From Liquorilactobacillus aquaticus DSM 21051 (GTDB lineage: Bacteria > Bacillota > Bacilli > Lactobacillales > Lactobacillaceae): a stretch of 64,000 bases of DNA. The notes under the pieces are model-generated. The model did no database searches. It had not been told where the DNA came from and worked only from the letters and a program-made list of their open reading frames with translations. Shown here one piece after another: positions 46,010 to 58,539 of this stretch (the stretch's first letter is position 1; the number at the start of each line of letters is the position of its first letter). The stretch lies in assembly GCF_001436755.1 (NCBI RefSeq), contig NZ_AYZD01000018.1:1-64000 (forward strand), written 5' to 3'. Made by a program: the position numbers and the translations under genes.

Positions 46010-47026
46010 CTATTGTTTTTTGGAATGCGGCAGCCCCAAATGTTCATAGGCTGCCTGTGTTACAACCCTTCCGCGTGGTGTTCTTTTGATAAACCCACTC
46101 TGCATCAGGTACGGCTCAATCATTTCAGTAACCGTTTCGATTTCTTCTCCAATATTAGCTGCAATTGTACTTACCCCAACTGGACCGCCATTGTACAGAT
46201 CAATCATCATTTTCAACATTTTCCGATCTGTTTCATCCAATCCATGCTCATCTACACGTAATAAATTGAGCGCGTATTGGACAATTTCTCCATCTACCTT
46301 ACTTTGATGTGCAACCTCAGCAAAATCTCGAACTCTTTTTAACAGCCGATTGGCAATCCGCGGTGTGCCACGTGACCTTCTGGCTATCTCATGAGCCCCG
46401 CTCAGGCTGATTGTCGTTTTGAAAATGTCAGCTGAGCGCTCAACAATCAATGCAAGCTCGTTTTCCGTGTAATAATTCATATGCGCAACAATTCCAAAAC
46501 GATCGCGTAACGGTGCTGATAACAGACCTGCTCGGGTTGTCGCACCAATCAAAGTGAATGGTGGAAGCGTGAAATGCACCGGATGCGCAGTCGGTCCTTG
46601 TCCAATAACAATATCCACGTAAAAATCTTCCATTGCTGAATACAATACTTCCTCGACAACCTTAGGCAATCGATGAATTTCATCAATGAATAAAACATCA
46701 CCTGCTTCTAATTCATTTAATAACGCCACGAGATCACCAGGGCGTTCAATTGCCGGACCGCTAGTTGTTTTAATTGCAACATTCATCTCATTCGCAATAA
46801 TTATAGCGAGCGTTGTTTTACCTAAACCTGGCGGTCCATACAATAAAACATGATCCAACGCCTCTTGTCTCTGACAAGCTGCTTTGATATATACTTGAAG
46901 TTCATCCTTAATCGCTTTTTGCCCGATATATTGTTCAAACATTTGCGGGCGTAAAGAATTTTCTTTATCATCCTCGTACTCATTACTTGTCAGATCGCCT
47001 GATACTATGCGGTCATCCTCTGGCAT
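46010..47026 (-). CDS. ruvB: Holliday junction branch migration ATPase RuvB
   Basis: 338 residues. [13 protein letters not shown], Walker [12 protein letters not shown], Walker [27 protein letters not shown] (sensor 1/arginine finger) and a winged helix C-terminus ([17 protein letters not shown]). Motor for branch migration with RuvA; no RuvC in Firmicutes. Confidence 0.98.
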   Translation of the reverse strand: MPEDDRIVSGDLTSNEYEDDKENSLRPQMFEQYIGQKAIKDELQVYIKAACQRQEALDHVLLYGPPGLGKTTLAIIIANEMNVAIKTTSGPAIERPGDLVALLNELEAGDVLFIDEIHRLPKVVEEVLYSAMEDFYVDIVIGQGPTAHPVHFTLPPFTLIGATTRAGLLSAPLRDRFGIVAHMNYYTENELALIVERSADIFKTTISLSGAHEIARRSRGTPRIANRLLKRVRDFAEVAHQSKVDGEIVQYALNLLRVDEHGLDETDRKMLKMMIDLYNGGPVGVSTIAANIGEEIETVTEMIEPYLMQSGFIKRTPRGRVVTQAAYEHLGLPHSKKQ

Positions 47027-47043
47027 TTAGACACCTCCTTAAA

Positions 47044-47658
47044 TCATTTATTGATCAATAATTTTAACGCTTCGCGCAAATACTCATCAGTAGAACTTCC
47101 AGAAAATTTTGCGAGCTGCTTACTGATGCGTTTGACTTCTGTTTTAGTATACCCTAAGGCAGATAAAGCTGCGATACTTTCTTCTAGATATTGATTTGAC
47201 CCGACGTGATCAGAAATTTCCAACCCCTGCTGCCCAATCAACTCATCTTGAACAAGTTTTTCACCCATTTTTCCTTTAAGATCCAAAACGATTTGCTTAG
47301 CTGTTTTCTTCCCAACTCCTGGAAACTTAATCAGATAACCAATATCTTCGTTATCAATTGCTGTCACCAATCCTTGATGATCATCATTTGCCAAAATGGC
47401 AAGTGCACTCTTGGGCCCAATCCCAGAAACATTAAGAAGTTTGACGAAAATAGTTTTTTCGCTTAAATCCCAGAAACCAAAAAGGGTAATATCATTTTCT
47501 CTTACAGCTTGATAGATATACACTTTTTTTTCATTCTGCTCATCAACTTGATAACGAAATGGATTGGAAACGTATACTTGATAACCGATCATACCAACTT
47601 CAACAACAATATAATATGGTGTCACAGCGGTGATCTTCCCTCTAAAATATTCGTACAT
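47044..47658 (-). CDS. ruvA: Holliday junction DNA-binding subunit RuvA
   Basis: 204 residues. [22 protein letters not shown] fold, two HhH motifs ([15 protein letters not shown] and [17 protein letters not shown]), C-terminal RuvB-binding domain. Tetramer holding the junction. 18 bases before ruvB. Confidence 0.97.
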   Translation of the reverse strand: MYEYFRGKITAVTPYYIVVEVGMIGYQVYVSNPFRYQVDEQNEKKVYIYQAVRENDITLFGFWDLSEKTIFVKLLNVSGIGPKSALAILANDDHQGLVTAIDNEDIGYLIKFPGVGKKTAKQIVLDLKGKMGEKLVQDELIGQQGLEISDHVGSNQYLEESIAALSALGYTKTEVKRISKQLAKFSGSSTDEYLREALKLLINK

Positions 47659-47693
47659 TTCTTTTTCCTTCCTAAAAAAACTGTTGAAATTAA

Positions 47694-49700
47694 TTAATAT
47701 TGATCTCTCAAACTCCGGTGCGGATCTTGAATTCGTTTAAACATATGTTCCATATCAGAATTAGTAAAATGTACTAACACAGGCCGTCCATGAGGACAAT
47801 TAAAAGGATTTTCACACATCTTAAGCTGTTTCAACAAGGCCTTAGCCTGTTTGTCATCCAAATGATGATTAGCTTTGATTGATCGTTTGCAACTCATCAT
47901 GATTGCGGTTTTTTCCCGATAACTTGCAACATCTATCTTTCCATCTTTCAAAATATAATCCACTAATTCACGAATGATTTCCTCTTCTTGCCCTTCCTTA
48001 AACCAAGTCGGATGATGTCGTACGATGTAACTATTAGGTCCAAAATCCTCTAACTCGATTCCCAATTGGCTAAGTTTGGCTAAGTTTTCGTTTATGATAA
48101 GTGCATCACTCGTTGTATAGTCAAGCACAATTGGCACCAATAAATCTTGCTGATCTGGTTCGACCTCACCAATTTTTTTTCGATAGTATTCGTACTTGCA
48201 GCGTTCCTGAGCAGCGTGCTGATCAATAATGTATAATCCATCCTCTGCTTCAGCAAACAAGTATGTGCCATGCATCTGTCCAATATAAGTTAATGCAGGA
48301 AAACGGGGTTTTTTATTTTTCTGTTTTTCATCCTGCCCAGACGTTTGGGGGCGATCCTTTTCATCTTGAAACGAAGCAGATCTCATCGTTTCTCGAAGAT
48401 ACTTTTTATCCCACACATCCAATTTATCTGCCATATCACTTTTATCCTTGATAATGGTAAGACCTGGCTCTACTTCTTCTTTTGTATCCTTAACTTGATC
48501 TTGAATGTTTTCAGCAGTATCAGTTTGTTTGTCTCCTTCACGGCCTGTCTCTTCTTTCTGATCAGTATCTTGTTCAGAAGTAGACACATCAGTGGAAAGC
48601 TTTTCATGATAATAAGAACGTGAAGATTCATTCAGATCAATTTGTAGTTGATCCATGTTAACTTCTTGACGTGCTTTCTGATTCAGGTTTTTCAGAGCAT
48701 CAGGTATTAAATTTTCTTGTGCAATACGATCATAAATACATTTGGTCAACAACTGCGCTAACTGGTCTTCTTTACTTATCCGTACCTGCTGCTTCGTGGG
48801 ATGAACATTTACATCAACCAGCAGTGGATCAAGCGTAATATTAACAACTGCAACAGGATATCGTCCAACCATCAACTTTGAACCGTACCCTTTGATGATT
48901 GCATTACTCAATTGAAAGTTTTTGATGTATCTGCCATTCAAAAGCAAGCTGATGTAGTTTTTAGTTGCTCGCGTTAATTTAGGCAGTGATATATATCCTG
49001 TAATTTTAAAATCCAAATCTTTTCCATTAAAGGGAACCATTTGACGAGCATTTTTGACCCCATATATCGCACTGATTGTCTGCTGTAGATCACTATTCCC
49101 CACAGTTTGCAACAGAACGTGCCCGTTGTTACTGAGTGAAATTGAAATATCATTGTGACTTAATGCCAGACGATTAACAATATCAGAGATGGCGGCCAGT
49201 TCGGTTTGCAGGCTTTTTAAATATTTTAGTCTTGCAGGTGTATTATAGAACAGATTAGCAACTGTTATCTCTGTTCCTCGTGGGCGTGCACTTGTTTTCT
49301 TTTCAAGCTGTTCGCCGCCTTTGACATGCAAAAAGGTTCCTGAAATAGCAGAGGCTGTACTCGTTTCCAAATACACATCTGCAACCGAGGCAATACTTGG
49401 CAGTGCTTCTCCTCTAAAACCAAGTGTTTTTATTTTAAATAGATCTTCTCGACTTGTTATTTTGCTTGTTGAATGACGTTTAAAAGCTAATTCAACATCA
49501 TCTGCTGCAATTCCCTCACCGTTATCAATAACTTGAATCTTTTTAAGACCAGCTTCCTCGATGACGATATCAATTTGTGTACTTGCCGCATCAATTGCAT
49601 TTTCAACAAGTTCCTTAACCACGGAAGCTGGTCTTTCAACAACTTCTCCAGCTGCAATCTGATCGGCAAGAACCTCTGAAAGCTCTCTTATTTTCGGCAT
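47694..49700 (-). CDS. mutL: DNA mismatch repair protein MutL
   Basis: 668 residues from ATG 49700 (GGAGGTAA upstream). GHKL ATPase: [29 protein letters not shown] long acidic linker (about 345-470), then the endonuclease domain with [15 protein letters not shown] and [11 protein letters not shown] metal motifs, so it nicks DNA itself and needs no MutH. Confidence 0.97.
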   Translation of the reverse strand: MPKIRELSEVLADQIAAGEVVERPASVVKELVENAIDAASTQIDIVIEEAGLKKIQVIDNGEGIAADDVELAFKRHSTSKITSREDLFKIKTLGFRGEALPSIASVADVYLETSTASAISGTFLHVKGGEQLEKKTSARPRGTEITVANLFYNTPARLKYLKSLQTELAAISDIVNRLALSHNDISISLSNNGHVLLQTVGNSDLQQTISAIYGVKNARQMVPFNGKDLDFKITGYISLPKLTRATKNYISLLLNGRYIKNFQLSNAIIKGYGSKLMVGRYPVAVVNITLDPLLVDVNVHPTKQQVRISKEDQLAQLLTKCIYDRIAQENLIPDALKNLNQKARQEVNMDQLQIDLNESSRSYYHEKLSTDVSTSEQDTDQKEETGREGDKQTDTAENIQDQVKDTKEEVEPGLTIIKDKSDMADKLDVWDKKYLRETMRSASFQDEKDRPQTSGQDEKQKNKKPRFPALTYIGQMHGTYLFAEAEDGLYIIDQHAAQERCKYEYYRKKIGEVEPDQQDLLVPIVLDYTTSDALIINENLAKLSQLGIELEDFGPNSYIVRHHPTWFKEGQEEEIIRELVDYILKDGKIDVASYREKTAIMMSCKRSIKANHHLDDKQAKALLKQLKMCENPFNCPHGRPVLVHFTNSDMEHMFKRIQDPHRSLRDQY

Positions 49701-49715
49701 CAAAATTACCTCCAA

Positions 49716-52334
49716 CTACTTTTTCTTTCTTAGATCCTTTTGCCATTTGTATAAGGTATTTATTGCTTCAAGGGGTGTTAGCGACATCAGATCAGTCTCT
49801 CTAATTTCAGCTAAGACTTTCTGATCACTTTTTTTATAAACGACTTTCTCTGGTTGAAATAAAGACAACTGTGCTTCGTTAACCTGCGGGCCTTTATCCT
49901 CATCTTCAATACTTATTTTTTGCTCATCAGCCACCGGTTCAGAGGTAGATTTCTTTTGACTTTCCAGTTTTTCTAAAATGAAGTTTGCTCTTTTCAATAA
50001 ATTATCAGGCATTCCTGCCAACTTAGCGACATGAATCCCATAAGACTTATCTGCAGGCCCTGGCTGCATTTTATGCAAGAAAATTAAATCACCATTTTTT
50101 TCGACAGCGCCGACATGGATATTCTTCAACGCTGGTAGTCTTTCAGACAGAGTTGTTAACTCGTGATAATGAGTCGAAAACAGCGTCTTTGCAAATACAT
50201 GATCATGAACATATTCAATAATTGCCTGTGCCAATGCCATCCCATCATAGGTTGCGGTTCCTCTTCCTATCTCGTCGAACAGAATCAAGCTATTAGAAGT
50301 TGCGTGGCTAAGAGCATGGTTAGCCTCCTTCATTTCGACCATAAAGGTTGATTGACCAGCAATTAGATCATCTGCAGCACCTATTCGTGTGAAAATTTGG
50401 TCAAAAACCGGTAGGAGTGCACTTTTAGCAGGTACAAAACAACCTATTTGAGCCATCACAACAGTGAGCGCTAACTGACGCATGTAAGTGCTTTTCCCTG
50501 ACATATTAGGACCGGTTATCAAAAGAATATTAAGTTTTTCGGACATCACAATGTCATTAGGAATATAACTCTGTTTGCCCATCACTTGCTGAACAACAGG
50601 ATGCCATCCGCCTGTAACATTTACGCTATGTTTCTTATCCGTTAGTTTGGGCTTTACAAAATGGTCCCGTTCACTGACAACGGCAAAGCACTGTAAAACA
50701 TCAAGTATTGCAATTGCATGTGCTAATTTCTGGAGACGTTTAATCTGATCTTTGATACGTTCTCGAATATCAGCAAAGAGTTGATATTCCAGTTCGACCG
50801 CCTTACTCTCAGCACCTAAAATCATAGCCTCTTTTTCTTTAAGTTCAGGTGTGATAAAGCGTTCAGCATTGGTCAACGTTTGTTTTCGTTCATAACGTTC
50901 AGTTGACAATTTATTTAAATTGGCTTTGGATACTTCGATATAATATCCAAAGACACGGTTGAATCCAATTTTTAAATTATTGATTCCCGTTTCTTGACGT
51001 TCTTTGGCTTCCATCTCTGCTAACCAATGCTTACCATTTTTCATAGCATCTGTGTATTTGTCAAGTTCCGAACTGTAACCTTCTTTAATTAGACCTCCGT
51101 CTTTGACGGAAACGGGTGGTTCCTCAACAACTGCGCTTTCTATCAGATCCACCACATCTTCTACCGGATCAAGGTTCTTTAAAAGGTCGTCAAAAGTTCC
51201 ATCATTCAGTTCGTTTAGGACATAACTGATTTTAGGAACTTGTTCCAATGATTGCTTTAACTGGATAAGATCGCGGCCATTGACATTCCCAAAAGCTACC
51301 CGTCCAGCTAAACGTTCCAAATCATAAACGCTCGTTAATTCATCTTGTAAAGTGCTGCGTTCAAAATAATGCTTTAATAAATTATCAACTTTATTCTGAC
51401 GACTGGAAATCTCCTTCAAATTCAACAGCGGTCTCTCGAGCCACTGTTTCAGTAGGCGTCCTCCCATTGCCGTTTTAGTTTCATCCAAAAGCCACAGCAA
51501 GGTACCTTGTTTTTTTCCTGTACGACTATTTTGAAGTATCTCCAAATTTCGTTTAGAAAATGGATCCATCTTTAGAAAATTCGATGGTTCGTAATGAACG
51601 GCTTTTTGCAAATGACCCAAACTTCGTTTTTGTGTGACATTAAGATACGTTATTAGGTGCTGAATTACACTGATTTCAAGGGTGCTGGTCAAATTCTGAA
51701 TCGCATAACTTGACTCCGCACTTTCTTTAACATCATTTTGTTTTGAAATCATAATTTTCAAACTTTCTAGTGCTTTTGAACTTTCTTTCGTTACAGAATC
51801 ATCAAGAACAATTTCTTTTGTTCGCAGACTCATTAACTCATTCAGCACCAAACTTATGCTATCTAGAGTCGCAGTTTTCAGTTCACCCGTAGATAAATCA
51901 ACATAGGCTAATCCATACTTATCCTTATTCTCATGTAAAGCCGTGAGATAATTATTTTCCTTAGCTTCACTAGCCGACGGATCAATCATCGTCCCTGGGG
52001 TAACTAACTGGATGACCTCACGCTTGACCATTCCCTTAGCTAACTTAGGATCTTCCATCTGCTCACAGATAGCCACCTTATAGCCTTGATCAACTAAAAT
52101 GTCAATATAATTCTGTGCTGCGTGGTGAGGTACGCCGCACATCGGTATCTTATCGGCTGCATTTTTGTTACGCGTTGTTAGTGTTAATTCCAAAATTTGC
52201 GACCCTTTGATTGCATCATCATAAAACATCTCATAAAAATCACCCAAACGATAAAATAAAAAAGCATCCGGATATTGTTCTTTGACAGCTAAATACTGTT
52301 CCATCATTGGTGTGTTTTTTGTTTTTTGAGGCAT
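49716..52334 (-). CDS. mutS: DNA mismatch repair protein MutS
   Basis: 872 residues. [15 protein letters not shown] carries the Phe-x-Glu mismatch reader, Walker [14 protein letters not shown], Walker [18 protein letters not shown]-terminal beta-clamp-type stretch (QLSLFQ). Detects mismatches. mutL starts just beyond its stop. Confidence 0.98.
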   Translation of the reverse strand: MPQKTKNTPMMEQYLAVKEQYPDAFLFYRLGDFYEMFYDDAIKGSQILELTLTTRNKNAADKIPMCGVPHHAAQNYIDILVDQGYKVAICEQMEDPKLAKGMVKREVIQLVTPGTMIDPSASEAKENNYLTALHENKDKYGLAYVDLSTGELKTATLDSISLVLNELMSLRTKEIVLDDSVTKESSKALESLKIMISKQNDVKESAESSYAIQNLTSTLEISVIQHLITYLNVTQKRSLGHLQKAVHYEPSNFLKMDPFSKRNLEILQNSRTGKKQGTLLWLLDETKTAMGGRLLKQWLERPLLNLKEISSRQNKVDNLLKHYFERSTLQDELTSVYDLERLAGRVAFGNVNGRDLIQLKQSLEQVPKISYVLNELNDGTFDDLLKNLDPVEDVVDLIESAVVEEPPVSVKDGGLIKEGYSSELDKYTDAMKNGKHWLAEMEAKERQETGINNLKIGFNRVFGYYIEVSKANLNKLSTERYERKQTLTNAERFITPELKEKEAMILGAESKAVELEYQLFADIRERIKDQIKRLQKLAHAIAILDVLQCFAVVSERDHFVKPKLTDKKHSVNVTGGWHPVVQQVMGKQSYIPNDIVMSEKLNILLITGPNMSGKSTYMRQLALTVVMAQIGCFVPAKSALLPVFDQIFTRIGAADDLIAGQSTFMVEMKEANHALSHATSNSLILFDEIGRGTATYDGMALAQAIIEYVHDHVFAKTLFSTHYHELTTLSERLPALKNIHVGAVEKNGDLIFLHKMQPGPADKSYGIHVAKLAGMPDNLLKRANFILEKLESQKKSTSEPVADEQKISIEDEDKGPQVNEAQLSLFQPEKVVYKKSDQKVLAEIRETDLMSLTPLEAINTLYKWQKDLRKKK

Positions 52335-52347
52335 TTAATTCTCTCCT

Positions 52348-53148
52348 TTATTGCATAAACGGATGATCAGCATTGATTTGAATCGTTTTTATTTTCTTTG
52401 CTTTTCCTGTCTCATCGTTAATATCGATTACGCAGGCAGACAAATTTCTGCGCCCATTTTCGTCCACTTCAAATCTTGTTGGCATTTGATTCAAAAAACG
52501 TGTGATAACATTTTCCCGTTTCATTCCTATGATACCATCATAGGGGCCTGTCATCCCGACATCGGACAAAAAAGCAGTTCCTTGAGGAAGGACGCGTGCA
52601 TCATTTGTTTGAACATGCGTATGTGTACCCACAACAGCCGAAACCTGCCCATCAAAATACCACGAGAAGGCCGCTTTTTCGCTGGTTGTTTCAGCGTGAA
52701 AATCAACAAAAATCAAATTGGTTTGTTTTTTCAATTCAGAAATAATATCCTTAGCAACGGCAAATGGATCGTCTGAAGGGCTCATGAAAACCCGCCCTTG
52801 CAAATTAAGAACTGCCAATTTCTGTTGGTTAATCTTAATAGTTGTGTAACCAATTCCAGGAACTTGTCCTGCCGAAAAATTTGCTGGTCTAATCAGCTTT
52901 TTTGCTGATTGAATAAAATCTGTTATTTCTGCGTTGTCCCAAGTATGGTTTCCCATTGTAACAACATCCGCTCCACAGCTCAGAATTCGTTTGTACACTT
53001 TCTCGTTAATTCCACGGCCTCTTGTTGCATTTTCTCCATTCACAATAGTCGCTTGAGGATGATACAAATGCTTTAATTTAGGCAAATACTCTTCAAGAAC
53101 TTCTTGTCCTGTACTTCCCATAACATCGCCAACAAACAAAATACGCAT
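52348..53148 (-). CDS. ymdB: YmdB-type metallophosphoesterase (2',3'-cyclic nucleotide phosphodiesterase)
   Basis: 266 residues. ILFVGDVMGSTG, NGENATRGRG, TMGNHTWDN, FVDFHAETTSEK, GTHTHVQTND are the metal ligands of the YmdB family. It follows rny, which it is known to influence in Bacillus, and precedes mutS by 13 bases. Confidence 0.95.
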   Translation of the reverse strand: MRILFVGDVMGSTGQEVLEEYLPKLKHLYHPQATIVNGENATRGRGINEKVYKRILSCGADVVTMGNHTWDNAEITDFIQSAKKLIRPANFSAGQVPGIGYTTIKINQQKLAVLNLQGRVFMSPSDDPFAVAKDIISELKKQTNLIFVDFHAETTSEKAAFSWYFDGQVSAVVGTHTHVQTNDARVLPQGTAFLSDVGMTGPYDGIIGMKRENVITRFLNQMPTRFEVDENGRRNLSACVIDINDETGKAKKIKTIQINADHPFMQ

Positions 53149-53250
53149 ATTTTTCCCCTTTTCTGATCTCCATGGTTCATTTAATAGTTCAATTTTAGCA
53201 TTTTAATAAGCTGTTGCGAAACCTGATTTACTTTTTGACTAGAAATAAAA

Positions 53251-53282
53251 AAGAAAACTGGGATATGTATCCCAGCTTTCTT
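53251..53282 (-). terminator. Terminator of rny
   Basis: AAGAAA-a-CTGGGATA / TATCCCAG-c-TTTCTT, minus strand continuing CTTTTTTATTT. Confidence 0.85.
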
Positions 53283-53312
53283 GCAGGTAAATAAAATATC
53301 TAAAAATAATGA

Positions 53313-54878
53313 CTATTTAGCATATTCAACCGCTCTGATTTCACGGATAACGGTTACCTTAATATGTCCAGGATACTCCATTTCGCTTTCAATCCTGTTT
53401 TTTATATCGCGTGCAAGAACCGTTGATTCTAAATCATTTACTTCATTCGGTTTCACAATAACACGAACTTCTCTCCCCGCTTGAATTGCATAACTCTTTT
53501 TAACTCCATCAAATTCATTGGTTATTTTTTCAAGTTTTTCAAGGCGATGAATATAGTTTTCCAGAGATTCGCTCCTAGCACCTGGACGTGCTGCAGAGAT
53601 AGCATCAGCCGCCGCAACTAAGACTGCGATTGTGTATTTAGGTTCAACATCTCCGTGGTGGGATGCTATTGCATTGATAACAGTATCACTTTCTTTATAC
53701 TTTTCCGCTAATTCGACCCCAATCTGCACATGAGATCCATCAACTTCATGGTCAATTGCTTTACCAATATCATGTAGTAATCCCGCACGTTTTGCTAATG
53801 TCACATCTTCACCTAATTCAGCAGCTAGAACACCAGTTATTTTTGCAACCTCAACCGAGTGATCTAACACATTTTGCCCATAACTTGTTCGATACTTCAA
53901 ACGGCCAACAGTTTTAATCAGATCTGGGTGCATAGCGTGCAATCCTAGATCAAAGATCGTCTCTTCACCTGTGTCCCTTATCTTCGCATCTATTTCTTTG
54001 GTAGATTTTTCTACCATTTCTTCAATCCTGGCTGGATGTATCCTTCCATCCTGAATCAATTTTTCCAACGCCATTTTAGCTATCTCGCGGCGAACTGGAT
54101 CAAATCCGCTTAGAACAACTGCTTCAGGTGTATCATCAATGATAAGATCAATTCCTGTCAAAGTCTCAAGAGCCCGGATATTACGTCCTTCACGCCCAAT
54201 AATCCGTCCTTTCATCTCATCATTAGGTAATGAGACAACGGACACTGTCGTTTCTGAAACTGTATCTGCGGCACTTCTTTGAATCGCCTGTGCAATTAAA
54301 CTCCTAGCAGTACGGTCAGCATTAGCTTGCGCTTCTACTTCCTTGTCCTTAATCATAACGGCCAATTCATGATTCAAAGCTTCCTTTGTTTCATCCATGA
54401 TCAAGTTCTTAGCTTCTTCTTTTGTCAAAGAAGCGACCCGTTCAAGCTCCGTTTTTTGCTGTTTAATTAGAGAATTAACTTCAAGGTGTTTTTTCTCCAG
54501 CTCTTTTTGGTCGGTTTCCATCCGATTTTCTTTTTTCACAAGTCCTTGTTCACGTTTTTCAAGCGCTGAATCCTTGCGATCCAAATTTTCTTCACGCTGA
54601 AGTAAACGATTTTCTTGTTTTTGAATTTCGGAACGTCTTTCCTTCAATTCACTTTCAATTTCGCCTCGGTAACGATGACTTTCATCCTTGGCTTCCAAAA
54701 TAGCTTCTTTTTTTAATGCTACTGCTTCTTTTTTAGCATTCCTCACGATCCCTTGTGCAGTTTGTGTAGCGGCATCGAGCGTTTTTTTGTAGCTGTTTTT
54801 TTGAAGAGCCTTACCCAAAGCTAAACCAATACCCAAAGTTATAACAGCGATGGCGAGGATAGTAATTGTTAGTTCCAA
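53313..54878 (-). CDS. rny: Ribonuclease Y
   Basis: 521 residues. N-terminal TM (about 4-22), long coiled coil (30-200), KH domain ([19 protein letters not shown]), HD domain ([17 protein letters not shown]). Membrane-bound endonuclease starting mRNA decay. Confidence 0.98.
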   Translation of the reverse strand: MELTITILAIAVITLGIGLALGKALQKNSYKKTLDAATQTAQGIVRNAKKEAVALKKEAILEAKDESHRYRGEIESELKERRSEIQKQENRLLQREENLDRKDSALEKREQGLVKKENRMETDQKELEKKHLEVNSLIKQQKTELERVASLTKEEAKNLIMDETKEALNHELAVMIKDKEVEAQANADRTARSLIAQAIQRSAADTVSETTVSVVSLPNDEMKGRIIGREGRNIRALETLTGIDLIIDDTPEAVVLSGFDPVRREIAKMALEKLIQDGRIHPARIEEMVEKSTKEIDAKIRDTGEETIFDLGLHAMHPDLIKTVGRLKYRTSYGQNVLDHSVEVAKITGVLAAELGEDVTLAKRAGLLHDIGKAIDHEVDGSHVQIGVELAEKYKESDTVINAIASHHGDVEPKYTIAVLVAAADAISAARPGARSESLENYIHRLEKLEKITNEFDGVKKSYAIQAGREVRVIVKPNEVNDLESTVLARDIKNRIESEMEYPGHIKVTVIREIRAVEYAK

Positions 54879-54965
54879 ATTTTCACCTCCACATCGTCAA
54901 AAAATGATTAAACTTTTACAATAACCATTGCTTTTAAGATGTTATTTTGATCAACATACTCTTAT

Positions 54966-54995
54966 ATTTTACGGTGTTATACCTCATTATGTCAA
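54966..54995 (-). promoter_or_regulatory. Candidate promoter of rny
   Basis: Minus strand TTGACA (54990-54995), TAAAAT (54966-54971), spacer 18. The rest of the 54996-55325 intergenic stretch is A+T-rich and shows no gene I can support. Confidence 0.6.
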
Positions 54996-55325
54996 CATAA
55001 AACGGATGGTTTCAATAATTTGAAGACATATGAACCCTTTTTCAGAAATACTAAGGTTTCGAGAAATTGAGACCATACATTTCCTTTGTCTGACATTCCA
55101 AAACATTGGATAAATTCTATTTGGACATATTCTCAAGAAAGATAATAAAAGCCAAAAAAATCACCTAATGTCTTATCTCCTAATCACAGGTCAATATTTC
55201 GATAATTTTTAGGACAGTAATTATGATAAATCATCTATATAGTCAAACTTTAGCTATGTATAACCAAAAGTTTGATAAAAAGTGATTACCAACCAATGAA
55301 TTGGAAAAATTAAATTACACGGAAA

Positions 55326-55360
55326 GAAGCTGTGCCAAAATGTAATTTTGGCACAGCTTC
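55326..55360. terminator. Terminator of recA
   Basis: 16-base perfect stem GAAGCTGTGCCAAAAT / ATTTTGGCACAGCTTC, loop of 3. The T-run on the minus strand is short (TTTCC), so it may also be bidirectional or an RNA stabiliser. Confidence 0.65.
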
Positions 55361-55409
55361 TTCATGAGTATGTCAATAGCTCAGTATCTTTTCAAATTTT
55401 TTTTACAAA

Positions 55410-56471
55410 TTATTCTTTATTCTCTGAACTCTTTTTTTTATCTTCAAGTGGTAAATCTGTTGATTCTTTTTTTTCATCTGAATCTGCTATGCCATAAGCT
55501 TGTCGAACTTTTAGTGTAACCTCTTCCATCATCTCTGGATGATCACTCAAATATTGCTTGGCATTCTCTCTTCCCTGACCGATTCGATCTTCACCATATG
55601 AATACCAAGAACCACTTTTCTTAATAATTTCCTTCTCAACTGCCATATCAACCAATTCACCAGTCTTAGAAATCCCCTCACCATACATAATATCAACCTC
55701 AGCACGTTTAAAGGGCGGCGCAACTTTATTTTTTACAACTTTGATTCGAACACGATTACCTATAATGTCTGCGCCATCTTTGATCTGTTCGGCACGTCTT
55801 ACTTCTAATCGGATAGTCGAATAAAATTTAAGAGCTCGTCCACCTGGTGTAATCTCTGGGTTACCGAACATCACGCCAACTTTTTCACGAATTTGATTAA
55901 TAAAAATTGCAATTGTCTTTGTTTTATTGATCGATCCAGAAAGTTTACGCAACGCTTGCGACATTAAGCGGGCCTGCAAGCCAACATGCGCATCGCCCAT
56001 CTCGCCTTCAATTTCCGCACGCGGAACAAGTGCTGCCACCGAATCAACAACGACTATATCGATTGCGCCCGAAGAAACCAAAGCATCCGTAATCTCTAAT
56101 CCCTGCTCACCCGTATCTGGTTGTGAAAGAAGAAGATCATCGATATTCACGCCCAACTTAGTTGCATAAGCAGGATCAAGTGCATTTTCAGCATCGATAT
56201 AAGCTGCCACTCCACCATTCCTCTGCACTTCAGCAACTGCATGCAAAGCAACAGTCGTTTTCCCAGAACTTTCAGGTCCATAAACTTCAACAATTCTGCC
56301 ACGTGGATATCCACCTACACCCAAAGCTTCATCCAATGCAAGTGAGCCACTAGGGATCGTAGAAATCTGGGTATCAGCTTTTTCTCCCATCCGCATAATA
56401 GAACCTTTACCAAAATTTTTTTCAATTTTTTTTAACGCAGCATCTAATGCTGTTTTTCTCTCATCAGCCAA
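55410..56471 (-). CDS. recA: Recombinase A
   Basis: 353 residues. Walker [35 protein letters not shown] (Walker B, L1), [18 protein letters not shown] (L2). Basic/acidic disordered tail. TTG start with GGAGG 7 bases upstream. Strand exchange and LexA self-cleavage coprotease. Confidence 0.98.
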   Translation of the reverse strand: MADERKTALDAALKKIEKNFGKGSIMRMGEKADTQISTIPSGSLALDEALGVGGYPRGRIVEVYGPESSGKTTVALHAVAEVQRNGGVAAYIDAENALDPAYATKLGVNIDDLLLSQPDTGEQGLEITDALVSSGAIDIVVVDSVAALVPRAEIEGEMGDAHVGLQARLMSQALRKLSGSINKTKTIAIFINQIREKVGVMFGNPEITPGGRALKFYSTIRLEVRRAEQIKDGADIIGNRVRIKVVKNKVAPPFKRAEVDIMYGEGISKTGELVDMAVEKEIIKKSGSWYSYGEDRIGQGRENAKQYLSDHPEMMEEVTLKVRQAYGIADSDEKKESTDLPLEDKKKSSENKE

Positions 56472-56529
56472 CTTAATTCCTCCTCAGTCCGACCAAGCGT
56501 GTAAATAATCAGCTATAGTCTACCATTCA

Positions 56530-56558
56530 ATAATACCGACTAAAAAAATAAATTGCAA
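56530..56558 (-). promoter_or_regulatory. Promoter of recA
   Basis: Minus strand -35 TTGCAA (56553-56558), -10 TATTAT (56530-56535), spacer 17. LexA box lies directly upstream. Confidence 0.8.
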
Positions 56559-56565
56559 GAAAAAT

Positions 56566-56579
56566 CGAACAAAGGTTCG
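56566..56579. promoter_or_regulatory. LexA (SOS) box of recA
   Basis: CGAACAAAGGTTCG is a perfect CGAAC-N4-GTTCG palindrome, 7 bases upstream of the recA -35 and between the cinA stop and recA. Confidence 0.88.
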
Positions 56580-56587
56580 AAAAAAAT

Positions 56588-57832
56588 TCATTTTGCTACT
56601 TCACGTCTGATCCAATCTAAACCAGTCAATACACTGCGTTCACGCACGAGTGATCTTTGTCGCGCAAAATGATATAACTTGGCCTTCACAGGGCGATCCT
56701 TAAAAGCCAGTCCAATCCAAACTGTTCCCGCTTCCTTCCCCTCCAGAGAATCCGGACCCGCTACCCCAGTAAAAGAAATCCCAATATCTGTCTTCATTTT
56801 TTTCTTTGAATTTTGTGCCATCCACTTTGCCGTTTCTTCACTGACAACACCATTCTTTTGAATGATATCTGTAGGAATATCCAATAGACCACTTTTAGCA
56901 CTGTTCGCATAAGTGACAAAACCACCTGGAAAAATCCGTGAAACACCTGGTACATTTCCAAGAGCCGCTTGAAAAGCTCCTGCTGTCAGGCTTTCAGCGG
57001 CTGTAATACTCAAATTTGCTTCCAAAAGCTTCTTCACAACAACTTCTACAAGAGTATTATTATCACCATAACCGTACATATATTCACCAACACGGTCGCA
57101 AATATTTTTTTCTGTTTCATCCAAAATCTTTTTCGCTTCTTCTTCATTAATCGCGCTGGCAGTCAAACGAAGAGTGACTTCACTCGTTTTAGCGTATGGT
57201 GCAATGGTTGGATTGGTCTGATTGTCAATGAGATCCTCAATTTTAGTTGCTAAAATCGATTCACCAATTCCAAAAAAGCGTAGGACCCTTGAAAAAAGTA
57301 AATGATCGTTGTGATACTTTTTATATAATAACGGTTGCGCAATGTTGGCAAACATTGGTTTTAACTCACTAGGTGGGCCAGGAAGCAGCAGAAAGTCACA
57401 CCCTTGTTCACTCTGGTAATACTCTCCCACTGCAAAACCAGTCTCATTCTTCAAGGGAACTGCTCCAGCTATATACTGAGCCTGCAAGCGATTATTAACC
57501 GTCATTTCCTTCTTACTCGCCGCATAATAGCCTATTATTTTATGCATCGCAGCAGCATCTTCAACTAGGTCTTTCCCAAGAAAACGTGCAACTGTTTGCT
57601 TAGTCAAATCATCTTTTGTAGGTCCTAAACCACCCATTAAAATAACCAAATCATTGCGTTTTGAAGCAATGTCGATTGCTTGTATAAGGCGCTGCTGATT
57701 GTCCCCCACAACTGTTTGGTAGTATACATCAATTCCCATATCCGCTAACCGATGAGCAACAAAAGTTGTATTAGTATTAACTATCTGCCCCAATAATATT
57801 TCTGTTCCAACTGCAATTATCTCTGTATGCAC
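56588..57832 (-). CDS. cinA: CinA (competence/damage-inducible, NMN amidase family)
   Basis: 414 residues. N-terminal MoCF/COG1058 domain (IAVGTEILLGQIVNTN, MGGLGPTKDDLTKQ) and C-terminal deamidase domain (TAAESLTAGAFQAAL). Recycles NMN and ADP-ribose in some bacteria. GTG start with GGAGGG. Precedes recA, as in streptococci, but recA has its own promoter. Confidence 0.95.
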   Translation of the reverse strand: MHTEIIAVGTEILLGQIVNTNTTFVAHRLADMGIDVYYQTVVGDNQQRLIQAIDIASKRNDLVILMGGLGPTKDDLTKQTVARFLGKDLVEDAAAMHKIIGYYAASKKEMTVNNRLQAQYIAGAVPLKNETGFAVGEYYQSEQGCDFLLLPGPPSELKPMFANIAQPLLYKKYHNDHLLFSRVLRFFGIGESILATKIEDLIDNQTNPTIAPYAKTSEVTLRLTASAINEEEAKKILDETEKNICDRVGEYMYGYGDNNTLVEVVVKKLLEANLSITAAESLTAGAFQAALGNVPGVSRIFPGGFVTYANSAKSGLLDIPTDIIQKNGVVSEETAKWMAQNSKKKMKTDIGISFTGVAGPDSLEGKEAGTVWIGLAFKDRPVKAKLYHFARQRSLVRERSVLTGLDWIRREVAK

Positions 57833-57889
57833 TTAATTTCCCTCCGTTATCTAAATTACGCAAAATACTAATTATCTTTACACAAAAAT

Positions 57890-57919
57890 AAGGAAACTGA
57901 AAATAAAATCAGTTTCCTT
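57890..57919 (-). terminator. Terminator of pgsA
   Basis: AAGGAAACTGA / TCAGTTTCCTT, loop 8, followed by ATTTTTG on the minus strand. Confidence 0.8.
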
Positions 57920-57924
57920 TAAAA

Positions 57925-58518
57925 TCACTTGTCGAATGAATCGGCAAAAATCTGCTTGCTATTCATAAAATAATCAACTCCAGAATAGACTGTGAAAAAC
58001 AGACATATATACAGTAATATTTCACCAAACGGAATTCCGATAGCTGCAAAGAAAATATTATTCAGTAAAAGAAAAATGATTGACAGCATTTGTGTTGTCG
58101 TTTTTATCTTTCCAGGCATCGCAGCTGCAATTACCTTACCATCGTTTTCAACAACAATAAGACGCAGCCCCGTTACAGCCAATTCTCGGCAAATAATTAT
58201 GGCAGCAACCCATGCTGGAACCTTGCTCATCGAAACTAGGATTATAAACGCGGTCATAACAAGCATTTTGTCTGCCAGAGGATCTGCAAATTTTCCAAAA
58301 TTTGTTACTAATTTTTCTCTGCGCGCTATTTGCCCATCTACAAAATCAGTTAAAGATGCTCCAGCAAAAATGATTGCAGCTATTAACTGGGTCACTGGGA
58401 GCACCGCGCCTCCAAAATTCAGTTCTCCCCACTGGAATGGAACTGTCAGCACTACAATAAATATTGGAATCAGGAAAATTCGAAGCACTGTTAATTTATT
58501 CGGCAAGTTCATGGTCAA
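57925..58518 (-). CDS. pgsA: CDP-diacylglycerol--glycerol-3-phosphate phosphatidyltransferase
   Basis: 197 residues, about five TMs. DGQIARREKLVTNFG...D...D fits the CDP-alcohol phosphotransferase signature DGxxAR-x8-Gx3Dx3D exactly. First step to phosphatidylglycerol, also the lipoteichoic-acid glycerophosphate source. Follows rodZ by 21 bases. Confidence 0.97.
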   Translation of the reverse strand: MTMNLPNKLTVLRIFLIPIFIVVLTVPFQWGELNFGGAVLPVTQLIAAIIFAGASLTDFVDGQIARREKLVTNFGKFADPLADKMLVMTAFIILVSMSKVPAWVAAIIICRELAVTGLRLIVVENDGKVIAAAMPGKIKTTTQMLSIIFLLLNNIFFAAIGIPFGEILLYICLFFTVYSGVDYFMNSKQIFADSFDK

Positions 58519-58539
58519 GCTCCCTCTCTTTTGTATTCT

